A stretch of DNA of 64,000 nt from an uncultured Myxococcales bacterium (GTDB lineage: Bacteria > Myxococcota_A > UBA9042 > DTJE01), in contig CAIOFV010000159.1 of NCBI GenBank assembly GCA_903857665.1, positions 65,894 through 129,893 of the forward strand. Direction: 5' to 3'. Shown here piece after piece: positions 32,398-41,378 of the stretch. Under the pieces are notes generated by a model. The model did not search any database, had not been told where the DNA came from, and worked only from the letters and a program-made list of their open reading frames with translations. Each line of letters opens with the position of its first letter. Position 1 is the first letter of the stretch. Position numbers and translations under genes: made by a program.

Positions 32398-33131
32398 GGC
32401 GCCCGAACCCGGACGACCCGTCCATCGAGGGCGTGACGGCGCCTGAGAACCGCCTCATCAACCATTTCTTCCACGACTTCAAGGGCGGGCTTTCGACCGT
32501 CATCATGTGCATGGACGCGCTGCGGGAAGGCATCGCGGGGCCCGTCAGCGAGGGTGCTGATCGCTGGCTGGACAAGGCCGAGCGCAACTGCCAGAACCTG
32601 GTGTCCCTGATCGACGACTTCAGGGACCTGACCCGAATGGAGGACGGCTCGTACCAGCGCGAGGTCGAGCCGGTGGACCCGTCGGCGCTGTTCGAGGCCC
32701 TTTCGGTTCGCGTGGCCGACGAGGCGGCCCGACGGCGCATCCAGACCGCGTTCGACCTGCCTGACGGCCTTCCGGGGCCGCGGGCCGGGAGCCCCCTGGT
32801 GCCGCGCATCCTGGACCGGATGTATGGCGTGCTGGTGGACTGCACGCGCACGGCGGGCACCCTGACGACCCAGGTGAACATCCGAGGGACCGGCGACCGG
32901 CCCGAGTTGGTGATGACGATCGAAAGCGAGGGCGTCGAGTGCGACGGGACGCGCCTGGAAAGCGTGTTCGACAAGCTGGCCCAGTCCGGGGCGGGGCTCC
33001 AGTTGGGCCGGGGCTACACGATGCTGTTCTGTCGGGCCGCGGCCCGGTACATCGGGGGGGATTTGCGGCTTTCCCCCTGGCCGGGACGCGGGACCCGGGT
33101 GGACCTTCGCCTGCCGTTGGCGGCGCACTGA
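32394..33131 (+). CDS. Small soluble histidine-kinase-like protein with degenerate ATPase part
   Basis: 245 residues from a GTG that overlaps the protease stop (GTGA); SD GGAGGGG just before. There is no membrane segment or sensor domain. An H-box-like helix (NHFFHDFKGGLSTVIMCMDAL) provides a phosphorylatable His; the dimerisation helices end near residue 90. The C-terminal part ends in a GHKL-like fold (GLQLGRGYTMLFCRAAARYIGG, GTRVDLRLPL), but the N-box lacks the usual Asn-rich NLLxNA motif and the G1 DxGxG box reads ESEGVE. It may therefore be a phosphotransfer or scaffold protein rather than an active kinase. The next gene, a receiver, is its likely partner. Confidence 0.8.
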   Translation: MRRPNPDDPSIEGVTAPENRLINHFFHDFKGGLSTVIMCMDALREGIAGPVSEGADRWLDKAERNCQNLVSLIDDFRDLTRMEDGSYQREVEPVDPSALFEALSVRVADEAARRRIQTAFDLPDGLPGPRAGSPLVPRILDRMYGVLVDCTRTAGTLTTQVNIRGTGDRPELVMTIESEGVECDGTRLESVFDKLAQSGAGLQLGRGYTMLFCRAAARYIGGDLRLSPWPGRGTRVDLRLPLAAH

Positions 33132-33147
33132 ACCGAGGGAGGAGAAC

Positions 33148-33561
33148 ATGGTGGACAGGAAGGCCCGAATCTTCATGGTGGACGACGACACCGACCTCGT
33201 GGACATCGTCCGGTCGGTCCTGGAGGCCGCGGGATACGAGTTCATGTCGGCCAGCAGCGCCACCGAAGCGCTGGACATCGTCAACAGCGTCGGCCCGGAT
33301 CTCATCATCCTGGACGTGATGATGGAGGACCTCGTCGCCGGTTTCCGGGTGGTGAACCACCTGCGGAACTTCGACGCGTTCCCCCAGAACAAGGCCTACG
33401 AGGGCGTCCCGATCCTGATGATGACCTCCATCCAGCAGCAGACGCGGATGAAGTTCAGCCAGGACGCCGGCAGCCGACTGCTGCCGATCGACGCGTTCCT
33501 GGAAAAGCCGGTGAAGCCGCGCGTCCTTCTGGAGAAGATCGCGGAACTCCTGCACCGGTAG
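33148..33561 (+). CDS. Single-domain response regulator (CheY-like receiver)
   Basis: 137 residues: one receiver domain and nothing else. The acidic pocket (FMVDDDTD), the phospho-acceptor Asp in LIILDVMM and the Lys in FLEKPVKP are all present. With no output domain it must act by protein contact or as a relay intermediate. It lies between the degenerate kinase and two full kinases. SD GGGAGGAGAAC is strong. The insert with Gln/Lys after the acceptor (about 70-90) is longer than in CheY. Confidence 0.92.
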   Translation: MVDRKARIFMVDDDTDLVDIVRSVLEAAGYEFMSASSATEALDIVNSVGPDLIILDVMMEDLVAGFRVVNHLRNFDAFPQNKAYEGVPILMMTSIQQQTRMKFSQDAGSRLLPIDAFLEKPVKPRVLLEKIAELLHR

Positions 33562-33627
33562 CCCTGAAGGGGCTTGCCGGCCGCCGACAGGCGCCAGGGA
33601 ACCCGCGGGTCCCAAGGGGAGGCCGCC

Positions 33628-35664
33628 GTGCGAGGGGTGCCCGACATCGACCGCGGGGGAAGCCGGCGGCCGCGGCTGAGCATCCGCTGGACCATCTTCG
33701 GCGCCTTCGCGCTGATGGTCCTGGCGGGTGGCACGGCTTCGGTGGTGCTGGGCTACACCCTGACCTCCGACGCGGTGATCGGCGAGGCGCAGCGCCGCGT
33801 CGAGCAGGACCTGCATTCGGCCTGGGCCCTGTACGACCACCACGTGGAAAACGTCCAGCACACAGCACGGTTCGTGTCGATCCTGCGGCGCACCCGCGAC
33901 GTGCTGGCGGGAGAGGCGAACGGCGCCGAGGTCGAGGATCTGCGCAAGCGCCTGGAGGCCATCCGGCAGCGCGCCGGGCTGGACTGGCTGACGCTGGTGG
34001 GTCCCGATGGGCGGGCTGCGATGCGGACGCGGCCGCCCTACGCGGCGGGCGACATCCTGTGGATGGACCCGGTGCGACGGGACGCCGTGCTGACCGGGTC
34101 GGCGGCGGGCACGGTGCGCATGCCGGGCCCGGCGCTGGCCATCGAGGGCGACGACCTGGCGCGCCAGGCGGAAATCGACGTGCGGCCCACGCCGATGGCA
34201 TCCGCGACCGTCGATCGCAAGCTGGCGGACGGGCTGGTCATCGAGGCCGCCGAGGCCGTGCTGGACGACCTGGGACAGCCGCTGGGCCACGTGGTCGGCG
34301 GCGTGCTGCTGAACCGGGACCGCGCCATCCCCGACGCGATCCGCGACACTGTCTTCCTGAACGAGCTGCACGAGGGCCGCCCGCTGGGGACCGCCACGAT
34401 CTTCCTGGACGACGTCCGGATCGCCACCAACGTGCTGGACGAGGACGGCACGCGCGCCATCGGGACGCGGGTGTCCAAGGCCGTGGAGGAGGTGGTGCTG
34501 GGCAAGGGGATGCCCTACCGCGACCGGGCGTTCGTGGTCAACGACTGGTACCTCACCGCGTACGACCCGTTGCGCGATCCCGACGGGCACGTCGTGGGCA
34601 TCCTGTACGTGGGCATCCTGGAGGCCAAGTTCCTGGGCTACCGCACGCGCCTGATCCAGTCGTTCGTGGCGCTGACGGCCGCCGGGATGGTCGTGGCGCT
34701 GCTGTTCGCCCTGGCCATGGCATGGTGGCTGTCGCGCCCGCTGAAGCGCCTGATCGACGCGGCGCGGCGCATGGCGGCGCTGGACCTGAACACGCGCGTC
34801 GAGACCCACGGGGGGGTCTTCAAGGACGTGCACACGCTGAACCACGCGTTCAACCAGATGGCCGACAACCTGGACCGCGAAAGCGAGGCGCTGGTGCGGG
34901 CCAATACGGCCCTGCAGGCGTCCAATGGCGACCTGAAGCAGTTGAACCAGAACTACATGGACATGCTGGAGTTCGTCACGCACGAGCTGAAGTCGCCGCT
35001 GGCGTCGTGCCTGTTCGGGATCGGGTCGCTGAAGGAGGGCCTGATCGGTGCGCCCAACGCCGAGCAGTCGCGCGTGCTGGACGCGGTGGAGCGGAACCTC
35101 GAGTACCTGAACGAGATGATCCTGAACTACCTGAACCTGTCGCGCATCGAAAAGAACCAGATGCGGTTCGAGCCGCGGGTGCTGTGCTTCCGCAAGGAGG
35201 TGCTGGACCCGACGCTGGACCAGGTGTCGCGGCAGGTGTACGCGGCCGGAATGTTCGTCGCGGTGGACGTGCCCGAGGAAGTGGAGGTGCACGGCGACCG
35301 GGACCTGCTGCGGATCGTGCTGGACAACCTGCTGTCCAACGCCGTGAAGTACGGCCGGCCGAACAGCACCATCCGGGTGTGGCACGAGCAGATGCCCGAC
35401 GGGACGCACCGGTTCCGGATCCAGAACGAGGGCAAGGGCTTCAAGCCCGAGGACGGGGACAAGTTGTTCCGCAAGTTCAGCCGGCTGGACGTGGCCGAGC
35501 TGCGGGCCAAGCGCGGGACCGGCCTGGGCCTGTTCATCACGCGCCAGATCGTCGAGCGGCACGGCGGCCGTATCTGGGCGGAGTCGCGCGAAAACCAGTG
35601 GGCGCGGTTCAGCTTCGACCTGCCCGGGGGGGACGTCGTCGCCGATGGTGGAGGCTTGTCATGA
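33628..35664 (+). CDS. Cache-HAMP sensor histidine kinase
   Basis: 678 residues from a GTG with a good SD (AAGGGGAGG); the track start, a TTG at 33574, is less likely. Membrane helix 1 is near residues 20-42. An extracytoplasmic Cache-like domain of about 290 residues ends in the typical DPDGHVVGILYVGI, and helix 2 is near 350-372. HAMP, HisKA (H-box FVTHELKSPLAS) and a complete ATPase domain (NLLSNAVKYG, GTGLGLFI) follow. It should sense a small periplasmic molecule. The 3' end overlaps the next kinase as ATGA. Confidence 0.92.
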   Translation: MRGVPDIDRGGSRRPRLSIRWTIFGAFALMVLAGGTASVVLGYTLTSDAVIGEAQRRVEQDLHSAWALYDHHVENVQHTARFVSILRRTRDVLAGEANGAEVEDLRKRLEAIRQRAGLDWLTLVGPDGRAAMRTRPPYAAGDILWMDPVRRDAVLTGSAAGTVRMPGPALAIEGDDLARQAEIDVRPTPMASATVDRKLADGLVIEAAEAVLDDLGQPLGHVVGGVLLNRDRAIPDAIRDTVFLNELHEGRPLGTATIFLDDVRIATNVLDEDGTRAIGTRVSKAVEEVVLGKGMPYRDRAFVVNDWYLTAYDPLRDPDGHVVGILYVGILEAKFLGYRTRLIQSFVALTAAGMVVALLFALAMAWWLSRPLKRLIDAARRMAALDLNTRVETHGGVFKDVHTLNHAFNQMADNLDRESEALVRANTALQASNGDLKQLNQNYMDMLEFVTHELKSPLASCLFGIGSLKEGLIGAPNAEQSRVLDAVERNLEYLNEMILNYLNLSRIEKNQMRFEPRVLCFRKEVLDPTLDQVSRQVYAAGMFVAVDVPEEVEVHGDRDLLRIVLDNLLSNAVKYGRPNSTIRVWHEQMPDGTHRFRIQNEGKGFKPEDGDKLFRKFSRLDVAELRAKRGTGLGLFITRQIVERHGGRIWAESRENQWARFSFDLPGGDVVADGGGLS

Positions 35665-37517
35665 GCGTTCCACGCCAGGAGCAGCAGGGACCCGTCGTGA
35701 GGCTTCCCCTGGAAGAGGAACTGGCCCGGCGCGGCGCGTGGCTGATCCGGCTGCGATGGCTGGCGGCGGCGGCGGTGTTCGCCGGCATGCTGGTCGCCTG
35801 GCTCTGGACCAGCCTCCCGGTGCCGCTGCTGGCCTACGGCGTCGTCGGCGTCGGCATCGTCGGGTACAACCTGCTGTTCCGGCGGATCCTGCGCCACCTG
35901 AAGTCCCGGGAGGCCAGCACGGTCGCCTGGGGGCGGTTCGCCAGCGCCCAGTTCCTGACCGACTGGTCGGCGTTGATCGTGCTGGTGCACCTGACGGGCG
36001 GCATCGCCAGCCCGCTGCTGTTCTTCTTCGTGTTCCACGCCATCCTCGCCAGCATCCTGCTGCCCCCGCTGTCCGCCTATTCGCACGCGGTATTCGGCGT
36101 GGCGCTGGTGGGGCTGCTGGCCGCGGTGGAAGGCGCGGGCTGGCTGCCCCACCGGCCGATGACGGGCTTCGAGGGCGTGGACCACGACGATCTGCGCCAG
36201 GTGGTCGTGCGCCTGGTGTTCTTCGCATCGACGGTGCTGTTCGCGACGCACCTGGCCGGGTCCATCGCACGACGCCTGTGGTCGCGAACCGTCGAGTTGC
36301 TGCGGTTGAAGGATTCGGTCGAGGCCGCCTTCCATCGCACGCGAACCCTGTACGACATCGCTCGCGCCGTGAACTCGACGCTGGACCAGTCGCAGGTGCT
36401 GAACACGATCGTCGCGCGGACCACGGTCGCGATGGACGGCAAGGCCTGCTCGATCCGGCTGCTGGACGACGACGGGCGGCTGCTGCACCTGGGCGCGGCG
36501 TATGGGCTCAGCGACACGTACATGCAGAAGGGCGACGTGGACCCGGCCAAGAGCCCGGTGGACCAGTCGGCGATGATGGGATGGGCGGTCCAGGTGCCGG
36601 ACATCGCCGATGCGACCGCGTTCCAGTACCCGGAGGAGGCCCAGCGCGAGGGCATCCGCTCCGTGGTGGTGGCGCCCATGCTGCTGCGGGGGACGGCCAT
36701 CGGCGTGCTGCGGCTGTACACGGCCCGGCGGCGCGAGTTTTCCGACGAGGACATCGGCTTCCTGATGGCCATCGCGTCGCAGGGCGCCGTGGCGATCGAA
36801 AACGCCCGGGCCTACCGCCACCTGGAGGAACTGGAGGAGGCGAAGGCGAAGTTCGTGTTCCTGGTGCTGCACGAACTGAAGGCGCCGGTCGCGTCGGTCC
36901 GGTCCAGCCTGAGCATCCTGGAGGAGGGGTTCCTGGACGAGGTCGATGCGCGCAAGAAGGCGCTGATCGCCCGCATGGTGCGGCGGATATCCGGGCTGCA
37001 GGACCTGCTGAGGGATCTGATGGAACTGGGCAGCATGAAGGGCCGCCTGCCGGGTCGCGCGACGGGGACGGTGGACCTGGCGGAGGTGGTGCGCGGGGTG
37101 GCCGAGCGCATCGAATTCGACGCCGAGCACAAGCATATCCGGCTGGACGTCGTGGTCCCCGAGGGGCCGGTCGTACTGCGCGGGGACGCCGAGGACCTGG
37201 ACAAGGTGGTGGGCAACCTGGTCGAAAACGCGGTGAAGTACACCCCCGACGGGGGCCTGGTCGCGGTGACGCTGGTGGCGGATTCAGCGCGGGCGCGCCT
37301 GGTGTGCCGCGACACGGGCATCGGGATCAGCGAGGACGCGCAGTCCCGCGTGTTCGACGAGTTCTTCCGGGCCAACAACGCCAAGCAGTTCGCCGAAGGC
37401 ACGGGCCTTGGGCTGTCGCTGGTCAAGCGGCTGGTCGATACCTACCACGGCGAGATCACGGTCGCCAGCACGCCCGGCGAGGGCACCACGTTCACGGTGC
37501 TGCTGCCGCTGGAGTGA
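35661..37517 (+). CDS. Membrane sensor histidine kinase with GAF domain
   Basis: 618 residues. The N-terminal ~200 residues hold five or six membrane helices. A GAF domain (about 235-390; ACSIRLLDDDGRLLHLGAAYG, GVLRLYTARRREFSDED) sits before HisKA (FLVLHELKAPVASV) and a complete ATPase domain (NLVENAVKYTPDGG, DTGIGI, GTGLGLSLVKRL). GAF domains bind nucleotides, haem or other small ligands; no ligand Cys is obvious. The ATG overlaps the previous stop (ATGA). It is the last gene of the hydrogenase-signalling run. Confidence 0.93.
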   Translation: MSVPRQEQQGPVVRLPLEEELARRGAWLIRLRWLAAAAVFAGMLVAWLWTSLPVPLLAYGVVGVGIVGYNLLFRRILRHLKSREASTVAWGRFASAQFLTDWSALIVLVHLTGGIASPLLFFFVFHAILASILLPPLSAYSHAVFGVALVGLLAAVEGAGWLPHRPMTGFEGVDHDDLRQVVVRLVFFASTVLFATHLAGSIARRLWSRTVELLRLKDSVEAAFHRTRTLYDIARAVNSTLDQSQVLNTIVARTTVAMDGKACSIRLLDDDGRLLHLGAAYGLSDTYMQKGDVDPAKSPVDQSAMMGWAVQVPDIADATAFQYPEEAQREGIRSVVVAPMLLRGTAIGVLRLYTARRREFSDEDIGFLMAIASQGAVAIENARAYRHLEELEEAKAKFVFLVLHELKAPVASVRSSLSILEEGFLDEVDARKKALIARMVRRISGLQDLLRDLMELGSMKGRLPGRATGTVDLAEVVRGVAERIEFDAEHKHIRLDVVVPEGPVVLRGDAEDLDKVVGNLVENAVKYTPDGGLVAVTLVADSARARLVCRDTGIGISEDAQSRVFDEFFRANNAKQFAEGTGLGLSLVKRLVDTYHGEITVASTPGEGTTFTVLLPLE

Positions 37518-37655
37518 CTACGCCACTCGCCGGCAACGCGACATCCACGGGTTGCAGGTCTCCCCGCGACGGCGGTTGACCCCCACGCGCTGGACCTCGA
37601 TACTTGGCCCCTGGCCGGTCTCCTTGGCTGAAGGTTCCCGCTTGCCGTCGAGGCG

Positions 37656-39269
37656 ATGATGGGTTTCGCTGCCCTGACCGTCTTCGTGTTCCATGTTCTC
37701 AACCTGGCGGGCCGGCTTCTGCACTTCCATCTGTGGCCGCTTCCCCCCTGGGTCGATTCTGCGATCGACGCCGTGCTGACCTCCAACGTGCTCCTGATCC
37801 TCGGCGGTGTCGTGTTCGGTCGGTTCCTGATCCCCCTTGCAGTCGTCATCCTCCTGGGGTCGATCCGCCTGCCCTTCTTCCGGAGACCCGCCTTCAAGGC
37901 GCTGGTACTCGTCGCGTTCACCCCGGTGCTCCTCCTGATGAACGTGAAGATGGATGCCACCTTCGAGAGCCTCGCGATCTACGTCCTGCTCCTGGTCCTT
38001 CTGTGTCCTGTCCCATTGAGGCTGCCGCGCCATCGACAGATGGTCAGGATCGGTCTTCTGGCCTTGTTCCTGCTGCTCCAGATCGTCCGGATCTCCGAAC
38101 CGGAGGACTATCCTTTCGTCGGGGTTGCCCTCGCGATCGGCCTGCTGGTCCTTGGGGGCGGGCGCCGCGGGTGGAGCCAATCGTCGCTGTATCTTTCCGG
38201 CAGTGGAATCCTCGCCGTGTCCGGCACGGTGCTCCTGATGATTCCACCCACCGTCTTCGGAGGGCCCTGGGACGCGCCGCGAACCGTGGCCCTTTCAACC
38301 TCCGGCGAGGTGTATTCCTTCTGCTATGTTCGGGAAACGAGCCAGCTCTTCGCTGCGGTCGCTTCGTCCTGGGAGAACGACTCCTTCTCCCATCTCGAGC
38401 GATTCGATCTGGCCCAGGGGGGGGGGGACATCCCGGCGACGCACATCCCGGTCTTCCAGGATTCCGACCCGGAGTTGCGCCAGATCTCCTGCGATGCCCA
38501 GAAGATCTACTTCAGCGACATTCGAACCGGGCGGCGGCGCGTCGGCGTCGCATCGACCGTCAGCGGGCAGGTGCTGTCCTCCTCCCTGTTCTACGAGGAG
38601 GCCGGGAACACGTTCGTCCATGTCCCGGAGCAGGACCGATTCTTCTTCTTTCCGGAAATCGGCAAGTTCTTCGTGGAGTTCGATGGAGCGAGCGGAAAGG
38701 GGATTGCACATCCGTTCGACTCCTCGAACCTGTCGCTTTTCGGGTTTTCGGTACCCTCCAGGGTGTCCTTCCTGACGAACCTCGACGCCTACAGCATCGA
38801 CAGGCACGCGATCTACGTGAACCACTTCCTGTCCGGTTCGCAGATCTCGGAGGTTGACCAGGACAACGGGAATGTTCGCCGGGTCCTTCGGACCTACAAC
38901 GGGCTGAACCACTCCCTCACCGTCGATCGGCGGTACGACCGCTTGATTGTCTCGGGGCTGTGGGGCGTCGAGTTCATCGACCTGGCGACCGGGGAGGTCG
39001 TCCTGCGTCAAGTCACAGAGTTCGATGCCCGGGCACCCGTGATCGACGAGGAGAACAGCCTGATCTATGTGCCCACCCGCCACGGGCGCTATCTGTATGT
39101 CTTCGACCGCGAAACCATGCGGTACCTCGGCAAGCTGCTGGTCCCGACCTCGGCCAGGAACAGCATCCTCGCGGATTCCTACCTGATCATGTCGTCCAAC
39201 AATGGAGCCTACGCGCTTCGGCGCGAGGACCTGCTGGACTGGGCGGACCAGCACAGGCTCCGGCCGTGA
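37656..39269 (+). CDS. Membrane protein with propeller-like domain, unrecognised
   Basis: 537 residues, no family recognised. The first ~200 residues contain six or seven hydrophobic helices (FAALTVFVFHVLNLAG, LLLVLLCPVPL). The remaining ~330 residues lack helices and show repeating strand-rich units with short Gly/Asp turns (FVEFDGASG, RRYDRLIVSGLWGVEFIDL, YLYVFDRETMRYLGKL), as in a seven-bladed propeller exposed outside the membrane. Codon use looks less GC3-biased than in its neighbours, a possible sign of later acquisition. It starts 138 bases after the last kinase on the same strand; whether it belongs to that operon is unclear. Confidence 0.75.
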   Translation: MMGFAALTVFVFHVLNLAGRLLHFHLWPLPPWVDSAIDAVLTSNVLLILGGVVFGRFLIPLAVVILLGSIRLPFFRRPAFKALVLVAFTPVLLLMNVKMDATFESLAIYVLLLVLLCPVPLRLPRHRQMVRIGLLALFLLLQIVRISEPEDYPFVGVALAIGLLVLGGGRRGWSQSSLYLSGSGILAVSGTVLLMIPPTVFGGPWDAPRTVALSTSGEVYSFCYVRETSQLFAAVASSWENDSFSHLERFDLAQGGGDIPATHIPVFQDSDPELRQISCDAQKIYFSDIRTGRRRVGVASTVSGQVLSSSLFYEEAGNTFVHVPEQDRFFFFPEIGKFFVEFDGASGKGIAHPFDSSNLSLFGFSVPSRVSFLTNLDAYSIDRHAIYVNHFLSGSQISEVDQDNGNVRRVLRTYNGLNHSLTVDRRYDRLIVSGLWGVEFIDLATGEVVLRQVTEFDARAPVIDEENSLIYVPTRHGRYLYVFDRETMRYLGKLLVPTSARNSILADSYLIMSSNNGAYALRREDLLDWADQHRLRP

Positions 39270-39360
39270 AGCGCCGTTCGCCCCCGGGCGACCCCCGATC
39301 GCACTGAAGAGGCCGCGTCGGGTCCGGCGTGGCGACGCCGCCGGTGGGTGAACCCGGCGG

Positions 39361-39564
39361 TCAACGCGCGGTGCAGACGTCGAACACGCAGCGGCCCGAC
39401 GCGCAGTCGGACGAAAACGTGCAGGCGACCCCGTTGGCGTACTGCTTCGCTGCCGACGCGGAGGCGGGGGAAAGGAGCAGGCACGCGAACAGCGTGGCCC
39501 CGACGATCGCCGCCGCGAACATGCGGCGGTCGCCGGACAGGAACCGGGACAAGGGCGGGTTCAT
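39361..39564 (-). CDS. Small secreted Cys-rich protein
   Basis: 67 residues. The ATG at 39564 has a very strong SD (AGGAGGAGG). A signal peptide (about residues 14-37, cleaved near ASA) is followed by a mature part of only about 30 residues with the pattern C-x5-C-x4-C-x4-C (ACTFSSDCASGRCVFDVC), a motif often repeated in exported proteins of Myxococcota. It could be a tiny secreted factor or the stub of a once larger protein. No function is assigned. Confidence 0.75.
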   Translation of the reverse strand: MNPPLSRFLSGDRRMFAAAIVGATLFACLLLSPASASAAKQYANGVACTFSSDCASGRCVFDVCTAR

Positions 39565-39637
39565 CGTCGCCTCCTCCTGCGCCACCCATTCGAGCGCGCG
39601 GGCTGCCGCAGGTCAAGGACGGGCGCCGAACGAACCG

Positions 39638-41287
39638 CTATCGAGCCCCCGCGACGTCGTTTCGCAGGAACACCACCAGGATCAGGCGCTTGGGGCGCGG
39701 GAAGACGCGGTCCAGGCGGTAGCCGGACGCCAGGCGCGGATCGGCGCCGATGCCCGCGGAAAAGTCCCCGCCGAACAGGGGCGTCAGTTCGGACACGGTC
39801 AGTTCGTGCGCCCGTGCCAGGAGGTCGGGCGCCTGGTCCTCGGGCAGTTCGGCCTGCAGCGCGATCGCCTCGGGACGACGGGCGAACAGAAGGTCGCGAA
39901 GGCCCGACTTGAAGCGCTCGCGGGCCTCGTGGGACGCGCGCGGGCCGCCGGCCTCGTCGCCGGTCAGGCGCACGCCTTCGCGATCCCGGATGTCGGCCAC
40001 CTCGATCGACACCAGGCCAACGGTGTCCAGGAAGCGCAGGTCCCGGGCGGCATACGGGCACATCCCCATGTCCTGGTAGGCAACCAGGGAACCCGCGGGC
40101 AGGCGCGACTGCAGGTAGTCGCCCATCGCACGCTGCGATGCGTCCATGCGGGCCTGGTAGTTCGACAGGGTCGGCACCAGGCCCACCTGCCCGGCCAGGC
40201 CCGCGCCGACGCCGCACAGCGCGACGATCGCGACCAGCGCCGCCGCGACGATCCGTCCGGTGCGCTGGCGAGGCAGGAACCCCGACACCCCGACGAACGC
40301 GGCGGCGCCGGACGCCGTCAGCAGGGGCCACGCGCCGATCACCAGGCGGCCGTAGCGCATCTCGTCGCCGCCCACCCACCACAGGTAGGCGAAGAACGAA
40401 AGCCCGAACGCCACCAGCAGCAGCACCGCGCGCCGCCGCAGCACGCCGACCGCGAACGCCCCGGCCAGCAGCAGGCCCGGGCCCGCCCCGATCGACGCCG
40501 CGGTGACGACGGCCTCGAATCCTTCGTACCAGGCGTGGCCGGCGCAGCTCTTGACCCGGTAGGTGTTCGGGACCAGCGTGCCGAACCACGCGTACCGACC
40601 CGCGTGGTACAGGGCCAGCAGCGCAACGGGCAGAGCCAGCGCCCTCGCCATCCGGGCGAGGCTGGCGACCAGGCCGTCGCGTTCGAACATGTACAGGAAG
40701 GACAACAGCGCCGCGAACCCCAGCACGGCGTGGCCCTCGGGGCGCAGCAGCGCGGCGGTGACGCCCAGCCAGAGCGCCGCGTGGACGCGACCGGCCAACG
40801 CCCGTTCGACGGACCAGGCGACCAGCGCGGCGAACGGCACCGGTTCCAGGCCGCTCATGGACCAGACGGCGACCGCGGGATGGACGGCCACCACCACGCC
40901 CGCGACCAGCGCCCAGGCCTCGGCCAGCGGCGAGCCGCGAGCCCCCAGCAGGCGCGCGATGGACGTGGTCGCCGCGGCCAGCGCGACCGCCGAGCCGACG
41001 CCGACCACCCGGGCGACCGCCAGCACCACCGACCCGTCCCCGGGATCGAAGGGATGGACGAGGGCGGCCAGCATCACCCACAGGAAATCGGTGTAGCCCT
41101 CGACGTGCTCGCCGGCGTTGAAGACCGGCCCGAGGCCGTCGACGAGGTTGCGGGCATACCGGAACGCGATGTAGGCGTCGTCCTTGACGTAGCCGGTGAA
41201 CAGCAGCGCGCAGGGGACCGCGGCCAGCAACGCGACGACCCACGTCCGGATCAGGCGGGAGCGCTGGGACGTGTCGGCGTCGGGCAT
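39638..41287 (-). CDS. GT-C-fold membrane glycosyltransferase-like protein
   Basis: 549 residues with about 10-12 membrane helices. The first outer loop has the Asp pair DDAYIAFRYARNLVDG and HVEGYTDFLWV, typical of polyprenyl-phosphate-sugar-dependent (GT39/arabinosyltransferase-like) enzymes. The C-terminal ~130 residues are soluble and outside. Donor and acceptor cannot be told. It is a single gene between the tiny secreted protein and hypF. Confidence 0.78.
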   Translation of the reverse strand: MPDADTSQRSRLIRTWVVALLAAVPCALLFTGYVKDDAYIAFRYARNLVDGLGPVFNAGEHVEGYTDFLWVMLAALVHPFDPGDGSVVLAVARVVGVGSAVALAAATTSIARLLGARGSPLAEAWALVAGVVVAVHPAVAVWSMSGLEPVPFAALVAWSVERALAGRVHAALWLGVTAALLRPEGHAVLGFAALLSFLYMFERDGLVASLARMARALALPVALLALYHAGRYAWFGTLVPNTYRVKSCAGHAWYEGFEAVVTAASIGAGPGLLLAGAFAVGVLRRRAVLLLVAFGLSFFAYLWWVGGDEMRYGRLVIGAWPLLTASGAAAFVGVSGFLPRQRTGRIVAAALVAIVALCGVGAGLAGQVGLVPTLSNYQARMDASQRAMGDYLQSRLPAGSLVAYQDMGMCPYAARDLRFLDTVGLVSIEVADIRDREGVRLTGDEAGGPRASHEARERFKSGLRDLLFARRPEAIALQAELPEDQAPDLLARAHELTVSELTPLFGGDFSAGIGADPRLASGYRLDRVFPRPKRLILVVFLRNDVAGAR

Positions 41288-41378
41288 CGGCGCATTCCGG
41301 GTCGGGCCGGGGGCGATGCTAGCATGGCGGGGCGGCCAGGGCGACCGGCCGTGGGCCCGATCGCGGCGCGACTCCGGC

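Noticed and set aside
33574-33627. TTG at 33574 as the start of the Cache kinase
   Set aside because: No good SD; the GTG at 33628 has AAGGGGAGG.
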